The notes: generated from the letters alone by a model not told the origin. A DNA stretch of 64,000 nt from Streptomyces liliifuscus (GCF_016598615.1 NZ_CP066831.1:4216001-4280000); one strand, 5' to 3'; positions 44,161 to 52,760 are shown, counted from the stretch's first letter. Numbers and translations are program-made.

Positions 44161-44367
44161 ATGATCAAGGTCGTAAGGGGCAACCCGACCCCCGAGGAGC
44201 TGGCCGCCGCACTGGCGGTGGTCCAGGCCCGCGCCGCGGCGGCGGCAACCACCCCGCCCGGCGCACCACAGGAACGCCCGGCATGGTCCGACCCGTCCCG
44301 GGTGGCCCAGAGGCGCCTACCCGCACCGGGCCCACGCACATGGGCCCGCACGTTCTGGCCCGGTTAG
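44161..44367 (+). CDS. pccE: Acyl-CoA carboxylase epsilon subunit
   Basis: A 68-residue protein. The opening IKVVRGNPTPEELAAALAVV is the signature of the small actinobacterial epsilon subunits, and the tail ends in a Trp-rich segment (TWARTFWPG) seen in relatives. It binds and stimulates the alpha-beta carboxylase complex. It starts 33 bp after pccB and is probably co-transcribed with it. Confidence 0.92.
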   Translation: MIKVVRGNPTPEELAAALAVVQARAAAAATTPPGAPQERPAWSDPSRVAQRRLPAPGPRTWARTFWPG

Positions 44368-44382
44368 AGGGCAGCGCCCCTC

Positions 44383-44425
44383 AGGGGCGCGGGGAACTGC
44401 GCGACCAGCCACAACGCACCCGCGG
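44383..44425. repeat. Intergenic mosaic repeat, module A
   Basis: AGGGGCGCGGGGAACTGCGC followed by GACCAGCCACAACGCACCCGC, between the convergent pccE and SGNH hydrolase genes; the GCAGCC end is changed to GCGGTC. Confidence 0.8.
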
Positions 44426-44433
44426 TCAAACGG

Positions 44434-45564
44434 TCAAAGAACACGAGCAACGGCTTCGGCCATCACCGCGTACCCGACATCATTCGGATGCAGGTGATCG
44501 CCGAAGTCGTACGCACCCCGCAGAACATCCGGCGCGCCGGGATCGCCCATGACCCGGTGAAGATCGACAACCGCGTCGTACTCCCCCGAGCAACGAATCC
44601 ACTCGTTCAGCTCGTGACTCACCTTCGCCGCCCGCTCCCCCCAGTGGTCGGAGCCCCCGAACGGCAGCAGCGTCGCACCGACGGCCCGCACCCCACGAGC
44701 CCGTGCGAGCCGTATCAACTCCCGGTGCCCCGCGACGAGTTCGCCCACCTCCACGCGCGGCGCGGGCCGATACGTGGGCTGCTCGTCCGTCTCGCTGAAT
44801 CCGATGTCGTTGAGCCCCAGCAGAACGACAAGCGTGTCGACGCCCGCGAGCGCGAACACGTCCCGCTCCACCCGCCGGACGCCCTTCTCCCCGTACCAGG
44901 CGGAGTCGTTGAGCAGCAGGTTCCCGCCGATGCCCGCGTTGAGCACGGGCCGCCCCGTGCGCTCGGCGAGGGCGTCGGACCAGCGCCGGTTCGCGCCGGG
45001 CGTGGACCCGAACCCGTCGGTGATCGAGTCGCCGAACAGGGCGACGGCGTCCGTGCGCCCCGCGGAGACCTCGACGCCGGACAGGAAGTACCAGGACTCA
45101 CTGACCTCGTCGAAGGCCTCGCCCCCGGTGTCCTCCAGGAGGTCTCCCGCGCCCCGGTAGCTGGTGGTGAAGGCCTGCGCGTGGAAGGTCGCAGGCCCGG
45201 TTACGGCGTCCAGGTGGAGGGTGACCGTCACCGATTCGCCTGATTCCAGGGCGAGTTCGGCCGCGTCACCGATGATCTCCCCGCGCGCCGGCACTTCGAC
45301 GGAGGCGGACCCCGCGAAGGTGAGCCGCCGGACCGAGTCCGGCCGCACGGCGGCTCCGCGGGCCGTACGGGCGACCGTCGCGCCCGCGATCCGGAGCGGC
45401 GAGGTCCCGTACGCGTTCGTCAGGCGGACACGGATCCGGTCGCCGCCCGCGCCGAGGCGGACGACCTGACGCAGGGACTGCCGCCAGAAGCCCTCCTGCG
45501 ACCAGTTGGGCGTGAAGCCCGTGCCGGGCAGCTGGGGCGAGGCGGTCCAGGCGGTGGTGAACAC
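44434..45564 (-). CDS. SGNH/GDSL family hydrolase
   Basis: A 376-residue esterase-type protein without signal peptide. An N-terminal beta-sandwich (about 1-160) precedes the SGNH domain: block I GDSITDG (nucleophile Ser), block II GIGGN, block III GLNDI, and block V FGDHLHPND with the catalytic Asp-His pair. It probably removes acyl groups from carbohydrates or lipids; the substrate is unknown. GTG 45564 has GGGAGGG upstream. Two similar imperfect palindromes upstream (45602 and 45658) suggest repressor control. Confidence 0.92.
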   Translation of the reverse strand: MFTTAWTASPQLPGTGFTPNWSQEGFWRQSLRQVVRLGAGGDRIRVRLTNAYGTSPLRIAGATVARTARGAAVRPDSVRRLTFAGSASVEVPARGEIIGDAAELALESGESVTVTLHLDAVTGPATFHAQAFTTSYRGAGDLLEDTGGEAFDEVSESWYFLSGVEVSAGRTDAVALFGDSITDGFGSTPGANRRWSDALAERTGRPVLNAGIGGNLLLNDSAWYGEKGVRRVERDVFALAGVDTLVVLLGLNDIGFSETDEQPTYRPAPRVEVGELVAGHRELIRLARARGVRAVGATLLPFGGSDHWGERAAKVSHELNEWIRCSGEYDAVVDLHRVMGDPGAPDVLRGAYDFGDHLHPNDVGYAVMAEAVARVL

Positions 45565-45601
45565 GGCACATCCCTCCCTGAGAGGATCAGGACCCCATCC
45601 C

Positions 45602-45625
45602 CTAATGGAATCAGAGTCCCTTTAG
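45602..45625. promoter_or_regulatory. Candidate operator copy 1 upstream of the SGNH hydrolase
   Basis: Imperfect palindrome with arms CTAATGGAA and TCCCTTTAG (7 of 9 paired). The motif repeats 56 bp away at 45658; together they look like two sites for one regulator. Confidence 0.5.
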
Positions 45626-45657
45626 TGATGCCCGGAACGGTAGCAGGGAGACAGCCA

Positions 45658-45681
45658 CTAATGGAACCCTGGACCCTTTTA
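45658..45681. promoter_or_regulatory. Candidate operator copy 2
   Basis: CTAATGGAA...CCCTTTTA, a second copy of the 45602 site. It lies between the SGNH gene and the small membrane protein gene, so it could serve both directions. Confidence 0.45.
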
Positions 45682-45688
45682 CTCAAAA

Positions 45689-45704
45689 TGAGTACGCGTA
45701 CTCA
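45689..45704. promoter_or_regulatory. Perfect 16-bp palindrome
   Basis: TGAGTACGCGTACTCA reads the same on both strands. It lies 37 bp before the small membrane protein ATG and next to the 45658 site; a regulator site is likely, identity unknown. Confidence 0.55.
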
Positions 45705-45740
45705 GGCGCCCGCGCCCGCGCCGGAGTCACGATCGTTGAC

Positions 45741-45869
45741 ATGCTGTGGTCCGACCCGGAGAACGAGCCGCCCAAGGAACTGCGCGACATGCAGGACATG
45801 TTGCGGCGGCTGGGCGTTCTCCTGGCCCTGGCCGCGGTGCTCGCGATGATCGTGCTCGGCGTGATGTGA
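45741..45869 (+). CDS. Small membrane protein (42 residues)
   Basis: MLWSDPENEPPKELRDMQDM continues into LRRLGVLLALAAVLAMIVLGVM: an acidic cytoplasmic head and a single C-terminal helix. Codon use is typical of the genome, with GC at third positions, which supports a real gene. The ATG lacks a close Shine-Dalgarno sequence (GGAG is 14 nt upstream), so the start is less sure. It sits 31 bp before maf in the same direction and follows the perfect palindrome at 45689. Role unknown. Confidence 0.6.
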   Translation: MLWSDPENEPPKELRDMQDMLRRLGVLLALAAVLAMIVLGVM

Positions 45870-45888
45870 GCCGCCGCGGCCCCGCCGA

Positions 45889-45894
45889 TACCCT
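45889..45894 (+). promoter_or_regulatory. -10 box of maf (leaderless)
   Basis: TACCCT, 6 nt, ATG 45901. This indicates that maf can be transcribed on its own, apart from the small protein gene. Confidence 0.45.
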
Positions 45895-45900
45895 GGCCGC

Positions 45901-46521
45901 ATGACTGATCAGCCACGCCGCCGACTCGTCCTCGCCTCCCAGTCCCCCGCCCGGCTCGGGCTGCTGCGCCAGGCCGGACTCGCCCCCGAGGTCATCGTCA
46001 GCGGGGTCGACGAGGACGCCGTGACCGCCCCGACCCCCGCCGAACTGGCACTCGCGCTGGCCGAGGCGAAGGCGTCGGTGGTGGCGGCGAGGCCGGAGGT
46101 CAAGGGTGCCCTGGTGATCGGCTGCGACTCGGTGCTCGACCTGGACGGCGAGGCGCTCGGCAAGCCCGCCGACGCCGAGGAGGCGACCGCCCGCTGGAAG
46201 TCCATGCGCGGCCGCGCGGGCACGCTCCAGACCGGGCACTGCGTCTGGGACACGGCGGCCGGGCGCCACGCCTCGGCGGTCGCCTCCACCGTCGTCCGCT
46301 TCGGCGAGCCGAGCGACGCGGAGATCGCCGCGTACGTCGCCTCGGGCGAGCCCCTCCATGTCGCGGGGGCGTTCACGCTCGACGGCCGCTCGGCCCCGTT
46401 CATCGACGGCATCGACGGCGACCACGGCAACGTCATCGGGATCTCGCTGCCGCTGGTACGCCGCCTGCTGGCCGAACTGGGCGTCGGCATCACGGAGTTG
46501 TGGACCCCGCGCGAGAAGTGA
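45901..46521 (+). CDS. maf: Maf family nucleotide pyrophosphatase
   Basis: A 206-residue Maf/HAM1-like protein: LVLASQSPARLGLLRQAGL at the N-terminus is the family signature (S-x-S/P-R-x2-L), GCDSVLDLDGEALGKP carries the metal-binding Asp, and the last part ends DGIDGDHGNVIGISLPLV. It hydrolyses modified or non-canonical NTPs and has been linked to septum control. The message seems leaderless. Converges on a membrane protein gene with 33 bp between. Confidence 0.93.
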   Translation: MTDQPRRRLVLASQSPARLGLLRQAGLAPEVIVSGVDEDAVTAPTPAELALALAEAKASVVAARPEVKGALVIGCDSVLDLDGEALGKPADAEEATARWKSMRGRAGTLQTGHCVWDTAAGRHASAVASTVVRFGEPSDAEIAAYVASGEPLHVAGAFTLDGRSAPFIDGIDGDHGNVIGISLPLVRRLLAELGVGITELWTPREK

Positions 46522-46554
46522 CGCGCGGGGCGGGACGGACGGGCGGTCGGGGAG

Positions 46555-47118
46555 TCAGGAAGTCGAGGGCGCCGGAGGCGGGATCACCGGCGTCCCGCCG
46601 CTGCCGTCACCCACGGCGCCACCGCCCGTCGTACCACCGTCCGCGGTGCCACCACCTGTCGTACCACCGCCCGTCGCACCGCCGTCCGGCTTGACGTCGT
46701 CCGGCCCGGCGTCGGAGAGGGTGCCCTCGCGACGGTCGTACGTCATGAAGATGAGCACGATCAGTCCGAGCACCACCATCATGAAGGCGAACGCGCCCCA
46801 GCCCACCAGGCCCACCGTGAACGCGCCCAGCAGGGCGTGCACCACCGCGGCACTGAACAGCAGGATGCGGCCGACGCCGGCGGGCGCGCGGTCGCGCAGG
46901 GCCACGCGCAGCGCGACGACACCGCAGAGCGCGAAGTAGAGGCCGAAGAGCAGGCCGGCGACCTTCGAGGACGTCGACATCACGTCCGAGTCGAGCCCGG
47001 CCAGGGACATGTCCTGCCGGTCGACGACCACACCCATGAACCAGTTGACCAACGCGATGCCTATCGCCTCCACGAAAAGCACGATCGCGGTCACCCATGC
47101 CACCGGTCTGCGCACCAC
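46555..47118 (-). CDS. Four-helix membrane protein with Gly-rich tail
   Basis: A 187-residue integral membrane protein with four predicted helices at about 8-28, 52-73, 84-104 and 108-127, followed by a cytoplasmic tail of GGGTTGGG-type repeats. No recognised domain. It is conserved next to accA2 in Streptomyces as far as I recall. Divergent from accA2 over a 373-bp gap. Confidence 0.8.
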   Translation of the reverse strand: MVRRPVAWVTAIVLFVEAIGIALVNWFMGVVVDRQDMSLAGLDSDVMSTSSKVAGLLFGLYFALCGVVALRVALRDRAPAGVGRILLFSAAVVHALLGAFTVGLVGWGAFAFMMVVLGLIVLIFMTYDRREGTLSDAGPDDVKPDGGATGGGTTGGGTADGGTTGGGAVGDGSGGTPVIPPPAPSTS

Positions 47119-47491
47119 CGGTCCCCACCCACTTCCGACTGCCGCTCGACCAAAGCTGCTGTTACCTCAAGTACGTTCGAGACAGCCTGCACGCTACTAA
47201 CGGGTAAACCGCGGGACAAGGGATCTACGGAGGGCAAAGATTCGTTGGGCCATTCGTAGGGACTCCACAAAGAAACGGAGTGGGGCGCAGCACGCTCTCA
47301 CAGAGACCTTGGCCACATCGGAGGGCTAGGGTTCTTGGGAAGCCCCCTGCGTACCGCGGTGCGACAAGGGATTTCGCGGATGAGCGGACCTTGTATCACG
47401 CTCCGTGTGGGAAAGCTCACCACCGGGGACGGGTCGATACGTCGTGTCGGCAGTCCCTAAACTCGGCTTGTTTCAAGGAGAGGGAGCCAAC
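47119..47491. other. 373-base divergent region, promoters and accA2 leader
   Basis: No small gene is supported. A GACAAGGGAT element occurs twice (47213 and 47362), and AAGGAGAGGGAG just before accA2 is its ribosome site. The promoters of both flanking genes must lie here; I cannot assign their boxes with confidence. Confidence 0.4.
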
Positions 47492-49264
47492 GTGCGCAAG
47501 GTGTTGATCGCCAACCGTGGCGAAATCGCTGTTCGTGTCGCCCGGGCGTGCCGAGACGCCGGTATCGCGAGCGTGGCGGTGTACGCCGAGCCGGACCGGG
47601 ACGCACTGCATGTGCGGGCCGCGGACGAGGCGTTCGCGCTGGGCGGTGACACCCCCGCGACCAGCTACCTCGACATGACCAAGGTGCTGCAGGCAGCCAA
47701 GGACTCCGGCGCGGACGCCATCCACCCCGGTTACGGCTTCCTCTCCGAGAACGCCGACTTCGCGCAGGCGGTCCTGGACGCCCAGCTGATCTGGATCGGC
47801 CCGCCCCCGCAGGCCATCCGCGACCTCGGTGACAAGGTCGCCGCCCGCCACATCGCCCAGCGCGCCGGCGCCCCGCTGGTGGCCGGCACCCCGGACCCGG
47901 TGTCCGGCTCCGACGAGGTCGTGGCCTTCGCCGAGGAGCACGGGCTGCCGATCGCCATCAAGGCGGCCTTCGGCGGCGGCGGTCGCGGCCTGAAGGTCGC
48001 CCGCACCCTGGAGGAAGTCCCCGAGCTGTACGACTCGGCCGTCCGCGAGGCGGTGGCCGCCTTCGGCCGCGGCGAGTGCTTCGTGGAGCGCTACCTCGAC
48101 AAGCCGCGGCACGTGGAGACCCAGTGCCTGGCCGACAGCCACGGCAACGTGGTCGTCGTGTCGACGCGTGACTGCTCGCTGCAGCGCCGGCACCAGAAGC
48201 TGGTCGAGGAGGCCCCCGCGCCGTTCCTCTCCGACGAGCAGGTCGCCGAGCTGTACTCGTCCTCGAAGGCCATTCTCAAGGAGGCCGGTTACGTCGGCGC
48301 GGGCACCGTCGAGTTCCTGGTCGGCACGGACGGCACGATCTCCTTCCTGGAGGTCAACACCCGCCTCCAGGTGGAGCACCCGGTGACCGAGGAGGTCGCC
48401 GGCATCGACCTGGTCCGCGAGATGTTCCGCATCGCCGACGGCGAGGAACTCGGTTACGGCGACCCGGAACTGCGCGGCCACTCCTTCGAGTTCCGCATCA
48501 ACGGCGAGGACCCCGGCCGCAACTTCCTGCCCGCCCCCGGCACGGTGACGGCGTTCGCCCCGCCGTCGGGTCCGGGTGTGCGGCTGGACGCGGGCGTGGA
48601 GAGCGGCTCGGTCATCGGCCCGGCCTGGGACTCCCTGCTCGCCAAGCTGATCGTCACCGGCGCGACCCGCGAGCAGGCCCTGCAGCGGGCCGCCCGCGCG
48701 CTGGCCGAGTTCAATGTCGAGGGCATGGCTACCGCGATCCCCTTCCACCGCGCGGTGGTGAAGGACGCGGCGTTCGCCCCCGAACTGACCGGCTCCGCCG
48801 ACCCGTTCACGGTCCACACCCGCTGGATCGAGACCGAGTTCGTCAACGAGATCAAGCCGTTCGCGGCTCCCGCGGACACCGAGGTCGAGGACGAGCCGGG
48901 CCGCGAGACGGTCGTCGTCGAGGTCGGCGGCAAGCGCCTGGAAGTCTCCCTGCCGGTCTCCCTGGGCATGTCGCTGGCCCGCACCGGCCTCGCGGCAGGC
49001 GCCAAGCCCAAGCGCCGCGCGGCCAAGAAGTCGGGCCCGGCGGCCTCCGGCGACACCCTCGCCTCCCCGATGCAGGGCACCATCGTCAAGGTCGCCGTCG
49101 AGGAGGGCCAGGAGGTCAAGGAGGGCGACCTCGTCGTCGTCCTTGAGGCCATGAAGATGGAACAGCCTCTCAACGCCCACCGCTCCGGCACCGTCAAGGC
49201 CCTCTCGGCCGAGGTAGGCGCCTCCGTCACCTCCGGCGCCGCAATCTGCGAAATCAAGGACTGA
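47492..49264 (+). CDS. accA2: Acetyl/propionyl-CoA carboxylase alpha subunit (biotin carboxylase + BCCP)
   Basis: A 590-residue biotin carboxylase fused to a biotin carrier. Residues 1-450 are the carboxylase: KVLIANRGEIAVRV start, glycine-rich ATP loop AAFGGGGRGLKV, and catalytic segments EFLVGTDGTISFLEVNTRLQVEHPVTE. The last 75 residues are the carrier, with biotin lysine 555 in EAMKMEQ. It partners PccB and the epsilon subunit. GTG 47492 follows AGGGAG; upstream codons up to 47405 are leader. Confidence 0.96.
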   Translation: MRKVLIANRGEIAVRVARACRDAGIASVAVYAEPDRDALHVRAADEAFALGGDTPATSYLDMTKVLQAAKDSGADAIHPGYGFLSENADFAQAVLDAQLIWIGPPPQAIRDLGDKVAARHIAQRAGAPLVAGTPDPVSGSDEVVAFAEEHGLPIAIKAAFGGGGRGLKVARTLEEVPELYDSAVREAVAAFGRGECFVERYLDKPRHVETQCLADSHGNVVVVSTRDCSLQRRHQKLVEEAPAPFLSDEQVAELYSSSKAILKEAGYVGAGTVEFLVGTDGTISFLEVNTRLQVEHPVTEEVAGIDLVREMFRIADGEELGYGDPELRGHSFEFRINGEDPGRNFLPAPGTVTAFAPPSGPGVRLDAGVESGSVIGPAWDSLLAKLIVTGATREQALQRAARALAEFNVEGMATAIPFHRAVVKDAAFAPELTGSADPFTVHTRWIETEFVNEIKPFAAPADTEVEDEPGRETVVVEVGGKRLEVSLPVSLGMSLARTGLAAGAKPKRRAAKKSGPAASGDTLASPMQGTIVKVAVEEGQEVKEGDLVVVLEAMKMEQPLNAHRSGTVKALSAEVGASVTSGAAICEIKD

Positions 49265-49282
49265 TCCCCACCTACCGTCCCG

Positions 49283-49323
49283 AGGCGCCCGGCCGCCAGG
49301 CTCAGCTTGGTGGCCGGGCGCCT
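49283..49323 (+). terminator. Terminator of accA2
   Basis: 16-bp stem AGGCGCCCGGCCGCCA / TGGTGGCCGGGCGCCT (one G-T pair), followed by CGGCCTTT. It starts 19 bp after the stop. Confidence 0.75.
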
Positions 49324-49331
49324 CGGCCTTT

Positions 49332-49409
49332 AGGGGCGCGGGGAACTGCGCGACCTGGGGGCACCTCCCGGCCGAAGGCTGGGGGACCACAACGCACCCG
49401 CAGCCCCCG
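49332..49409. repeat. Intergenic mosaic repeat, module A interrupted by a second small element
   Basis: Module A starts AGGGGCGCGGGGAACTGCGC at 49332 and its tail CCACAACGCACCCGCAGCC ends at about 49408. Between them lies a 31-bp insert (TGGGGGCACCTCCCGGCCGA...) that replaces two bases of the other copies. Confidence 0.75.
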
Positions 49410-49481
49410 AGCAACAACAATGGGGCAGACGAGACGCACATCGGGCACCCCATCCCACCCCCGCCAGGCAGGAGAGGCCAG

Positions 49482-50063
49482 GTGATCCACATGGCCAAGC
49501 CGCCGGCAGGCACACGCATGCGCGCCGACGCCCGCCGCAACCACGAACGACTCGTCTCCGAGGCAAGAACGGCATTTGCCGAGTTCGGCGCGGACGCCTC
49601 CCTGGAGGACGTGGCCAGACGAGCCGGCGTAGGCATCGGCACGCTGTACCGGCACTTCCCGAACCGCCACGCACTGCTGAGCTCGGTCTTCTCGGACGCG
49701 GTGAGCGATCTCCTCGACCTCTCGCGCGAACTACTGGACGACCCGCAGCCGTGCACGGCGCTCGTGGCATGGCTGCGCGCCATCATCACTCATGCGAGTG
49801 AGTACCGCGGTCTGGCGCGTGCGCTCATGGCGGCCTCGCACGACGACGCGTCGGAACTGGCCCGGTGCAGCGGTCCGATGCGTGAGGCGGGCAGCGTCCT
49901 GCTCGCCCGGGCTCAGCTGGCGGGCGCCGTGCGCTCCGATGTCTCCATCGGCGACTTGCTCCAGCTGACCAACGCGATCGCGCTGGCGGCCGAAGAGACC
50001 CCGGACGATCCGGAGTTGGCCGACCGCCTGCTGACACTGACCCTGCGGGGCCTCAAGGCCTGA
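49482..50063 (+). CDS. TetR family transcriptional regulator
   Basis: A 193-residue regulator. The helix-turn-helix lies at residues about 28-62: FAEFGADASLEDVARRAGVGIGTLYRHFPNRHALL. The C-terminal domain is of the type seen in regulators of oxidoreductase or efflux genes. GTG 49482 or ATG 49491 is the start, with AGGAGAGG upstream. No divergent target gene lies beside it, so its regulon is not evident; it sits between accA2 and a convergent DeoR-type gene. Confidence 0.9.
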   Translation: MIHMAKPPAGTRMRADARRNHERLVSEARTAFAEFGADASLEDVARRAGVGIGTLYRHFPNRHALLSSVFSDAVSDLLDLSRELLDDPQPCTALVAWLRAIITHASEYRGLARALMAASHDDASELARCSGPMREAGSVLLARAQLAGAVRSDVSIGDLLQLTNAIALAAEETPDDPELADRLLTLTLRGLKA

Positions 50064-50160
50064 CGCCCCGCACACCGAGCACACGTACCGCCGTGGCCGC
50101 GCTTCCTGACGTACGAACTGGACCGTCGTCCGTCAGGACCAGGGCCGAGTGGCCCTGCCG

Positions 50161-51120
50161 TCAGCGTCGGCGCAGGTCCGCGACCCGCGCCCGCTCGCTC
50201 TGGGGCTGTTCCCCCAGAACCGCGGCCGCGCTGCGCAACTGCGGTCCGCCGGGGACCTGGCCACGCCTAGGGCCGGGGAGAGGCACGTCCCGGCGTGGCG
50301 GCTGACGCCCCGCCGGGACCGTATCCCCGCCCGCACCGCCGGCTCCGGCCACCGCGATCTGTACGCCCTGGTCCGCCAGAGCCTGCAGTTCGGTGCCCGC
50401 GCGGTCGTCATGGGCGGGCGGCTCGTCGGTGACGAGCCGGGTGATCACGTCGGTCGGCACGGTCTGGAACATCGTGTCGGTGCCGAGCTTGGTGTGGTCG
50501 GCGAGGACGACGACCTCGGCGGCCGCCTGCACCAGCGCGCGGTCGACGGACGCCGACAGCATGTTGGAGGTGGACAGGCCGCGCTCGGCGGTCAGTCCGC
50601 TCCCCGACAGGAAGGCCCGGGAGACCCGCAGCCCCTGGAGGGACTGCTCGGCCCCGCTGCCGACCAGGGCGTAGTTGGAACCGCGCAGGGTGCCGCCGGT
50701 CATCACGACCTCCACGCGGTTGGCGTGGGCCAGCGCCTGGGCCACCAGCAGCGAGTTGGTGACGACGGTCAGACCGGGGACCCGCGCGAGCCGGCGGGCC
50801 AGCTCCTGTGTCGTGGTTCCCGCCCCCACCACAATGGCCTCGCCCTCTTCGACGAGACTTGCGGCGAGATCGGCGATGGCCGTCTTCTCGGCGGTCGCGA
50901 GATGAGACTTCTGCGGAAAGCCGGACTCCCGCGTGAACCCGCCCGGCAATACCGCACCGCCATGTCGGCGGTCGAGGAGTCCTTCTGCCTCCAGTGCGCG
51001 CACGTCCCGCCGTACGGTCACTTCGGAGGTCTGGACGACGCGGGCGAGCTCACGGAGCGACACGGCCCCATTCGCTCGCACCATTTCGAGGATCAATTGG
51101 CGACGTTCTGCAGCGAACAC
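50161..51120 (-). CDS. DeoR/GlpR family transcriptional regulator
   Basis: A 319-residue regulator. Residues 1-60 form the DeoR helix-turn-helix (ERRQLILEMVRANGAVSLRELARVVQTSEVTVRRDVRALEAEGLL); residues about 75-235 are the sugar-isomerase-like sensor (VVGAGTTTQELARRL, VTNSLLVAQAL). A disordered Pro/Arg-rich tail (about 255-319) is unusual for the family. It may respond to a phosphosugar from nucleoside or sugar catabolism, fitting the purine phosphorylase and phosphohexomutase genes nearby. TACTGT 7 nt before GTG 51120 suggests a leaderless message. Confidence 0.9.
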   Translation of the reverse strand: MFAAERRQLILEMVRANGAVSLRELARVVQTSEVTVRRDVRALEAEGLLDRRHGGAVLPGGFTRESGFPQKSHLATAEKTAIADLAASLVEEGEAIVVGAGTTTQELARRLARVPGLTVVTNSLLVAQALAHANRVEVVMTGGTLRGSNYALVGSGAEQSLQGLRVSRAFLSGSGLTAERGLSTSNMLSASVDRALVQAAAEVVVLADHTKLGTDTMFQTVPTDVITRLVTDEPPAHDDRAGTELQALADQGVQIAVAGAGGAGGDTVPAGRQPPRRDVPLPGPRRGQVPGGPQLRSAAAVLGEQPQSERARVADLRRR

Positions 51121-51127
51121 GAAACTG

Positions 51128-51133
51128 ACAGTA
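51128..51133 (-). promoter_or_regulatory. -10 box of the DeoR gene (leaderless)
   Basis: TACTGT on the minus strand, 7 nt before GTG 51120. A small inverted repeat CTGCT-TTC-AGCAG lies about 20 bp further upstream and could be an autoregulatory site. Confidence 0.45.
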
Positions 51134-51311
51134 ACCCCAACGACCGTCTGCTTTCAGCAGTTTGCGCCGAATAACAGAAGTTGTTCGCACCGCAGGGCAC
51201 GGAGTGGTATACGCGCCTAATCGCGGCGCCTATGCCGCACGAATGGGCGGCGACTCACCGTCACCAAAGGGCCGACGATCCCCGTGACCAGCGGGGAACC
51301 GTCCTACGCCG

Positions 51312-52760
51312 TCAGGATTCGCCCTCGGTCTTCCGGGTGTGCAGCTGCCGGGCCACCTCGGCGATCGAGCCCGACAGGGACGGGTACACGGTGAAGGCGT
51401 TCGCGATCTGTTCGACGGTCAGGTTGTTGTCGACCGCGAGCGAGATCGGGTGGATCAGTTCCGAGGCGCGCGGCGAGACGACCACACCGCCGACGACGAT
51501 CCCGGTGCCCGGGCGGCAGAAGATCTTGACGAAGCCGTCGCGGATGCCCTGCATCTTGGCGCGCGGGTTGCGCAGCAGGGGCAGCTTGACGACCCGGGCG
51601 TCGATGACGCCGCCGTCGACGTCCGCCTGGGAGTAGCCGACGGTGGCGATCTCGGGGTCGGTGAAGACGTTCGACGAGACCGTCTTGAGGTTCAGCGGGT
51701 TCACCGCGTCGCCGAGGAAGTGGTACATGGCGATGCGCCCCTGCATGGCGGCCACGGAGGCGAGCGCGAAGACGCCGGTCACGTCACCGGCGGCGTACAC
51801 GCCCGGGGCGGTGGTGCGGGAGACCTTGTCGGTCCAGATGTGGCCCGACTCGTGGAGCTTGACCCCGGCCTCTTCGAGGCCCATCCCGCTGCTGTTGGGG
51901 ATGGCGCCGACGGCCATCAGACAGTGCGAGCCGGTGATGACCCGGCCGTCGGCGAGCGTCACCTCGACGCGGTCGCCGACGCGCTTGGCGGACGCGGCGC
52001 GCGAGCGGGCCATGACGTTCATCCCGCGCCGCCGGAACACGTCCTCCAGGACGGCGGCCGCGTCCGGGTCCTCGCCCGGCAGCACGCGGTCGCGGCTGGA
52101 GACGAGCGTGACGCGCGAGCCGAGGGCCTGGTAGGCGCCGGCGAACTCGGCACCGGTGACACCGGACCCGACGACGATGAGCTCCTCGGGCAGCTCGTCG
52201 AGGTCGTAGACCTGCGTCCAGTTGAGGATCCGCTCCCCGTCCGGCTGCGCGTCGGGCAGCTCACGGGGGTGCCCGCCGGTGGCGATGAGCACGGCGTCGG
52301 CGACGAGCGTCTCCTCGCTGCCGTCGGCGGCCCGTACGACGACCTTGCGCGAGCCGTCCAGGGCCTGCATGCCTTCGAGCCGCCCGCGGCCGCGGAGCAC
52401 CCGGGCACCGGCGCGCGTCACGGAGGCGGTGATGTCGTGCGACTGGGCGAGCGCGAGCCGCTTCACACGGCGGTTGACCTTCCCGAGGTCGACACCGACG
52501 ACCCGCGCGGGCGTGTCGATGTGAGGAGTGTCATCGGCGACGATGATCCCCAGCTCCTCGTACGACGAGTCGAAGGTGGTCATCACCTCCGCCGTCGCGA
52601 TCAGGGTCTTCGACGGGACGCAGTCGGTGAGCACCGACGCCCCGCCCAGACCGTCGCAGTCGACGACGGTCACCTCCGCGCCGAGCTGGGCGGCCACCAG
52701 GGCCGCCTCGTATCCGCCGGGTCCGCCACCAATGATCACGATCCGAGTCACGTACTCCAT
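51312..52760 (-). CDS. lpdA: NAD(P)H-quinone dehydrogenase / flavoprotein disulfide reductase family
   Basis: A 482-residue FAD/NAD protein of the dihydrolipoamide dehydrogenase fold: GGGPGGYEAALVAAQLGAEVTVVD for FAD, VVGSGVTGAEFAGAY for NAD(P), and AAGDVTG. The active disulfide of true lipoamide dehydrogenases is broken: the GG-T-CxxxxC site reads GGASVLTDCVPSK, with Val where the first Cys should be. This matches mycobacterial LpdA, which reduces quinones instead. ATG 52760 begins directly with the FAD strand. Confidence 0.92.
   Translation of the reverse strand: MEYVTRIVIIGGGPGGYEAALVAAQLGAEVTVVDCDGLGGASVLTDCVPSKTLIATAEVMTTFDSSYEELGIIVADDTPHIDTPARVVGVDLGKVNRRVKRLALAQSHDITASVTRAGARVLRGRGRLEGMQALDGSRKVVVRAADGSEETLVADAVLIATGGHPRELPDAQPDGERILNWTQVYDLDELPEELIVVGSGVTGAEFAGAYQALGSRVTLVSSRDRVLPGEDPDAAAVLEDVFRRRGMNVMARSRAASAKRVGDRVEVTLADGRVITGSHCLMAVGAIPNSSGMGLEEAGVKLHESGHIWTDKVSRTTAPGVYAAGDVTGVFALASVAAMQGRIAMYHFLGDAVNPLNLKTVSSNVFTDPEIATVGYSQADVDGGVIDARVVKLPLLRNPRAKMQGIRDGFVKIFCRPGTGIVVGGVVVSPRASELIHPISLAVDNNLTVEQIANAFTVYPSLSGSIAEVARQLHTRKTEGES

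Noticed and set aside
47417..49789. 790-codon open frame opposite accA2
   Set aside because: It runs antisense through accA2 and across its terminator into the TetR gene.
51312..52760. Missing first redox Cys in the lipoamide-dehydrogenase-like protein as a sign of decay
   Set aside because: Mycobacterial LpdA shows the same loss and is an active quinone reductase.
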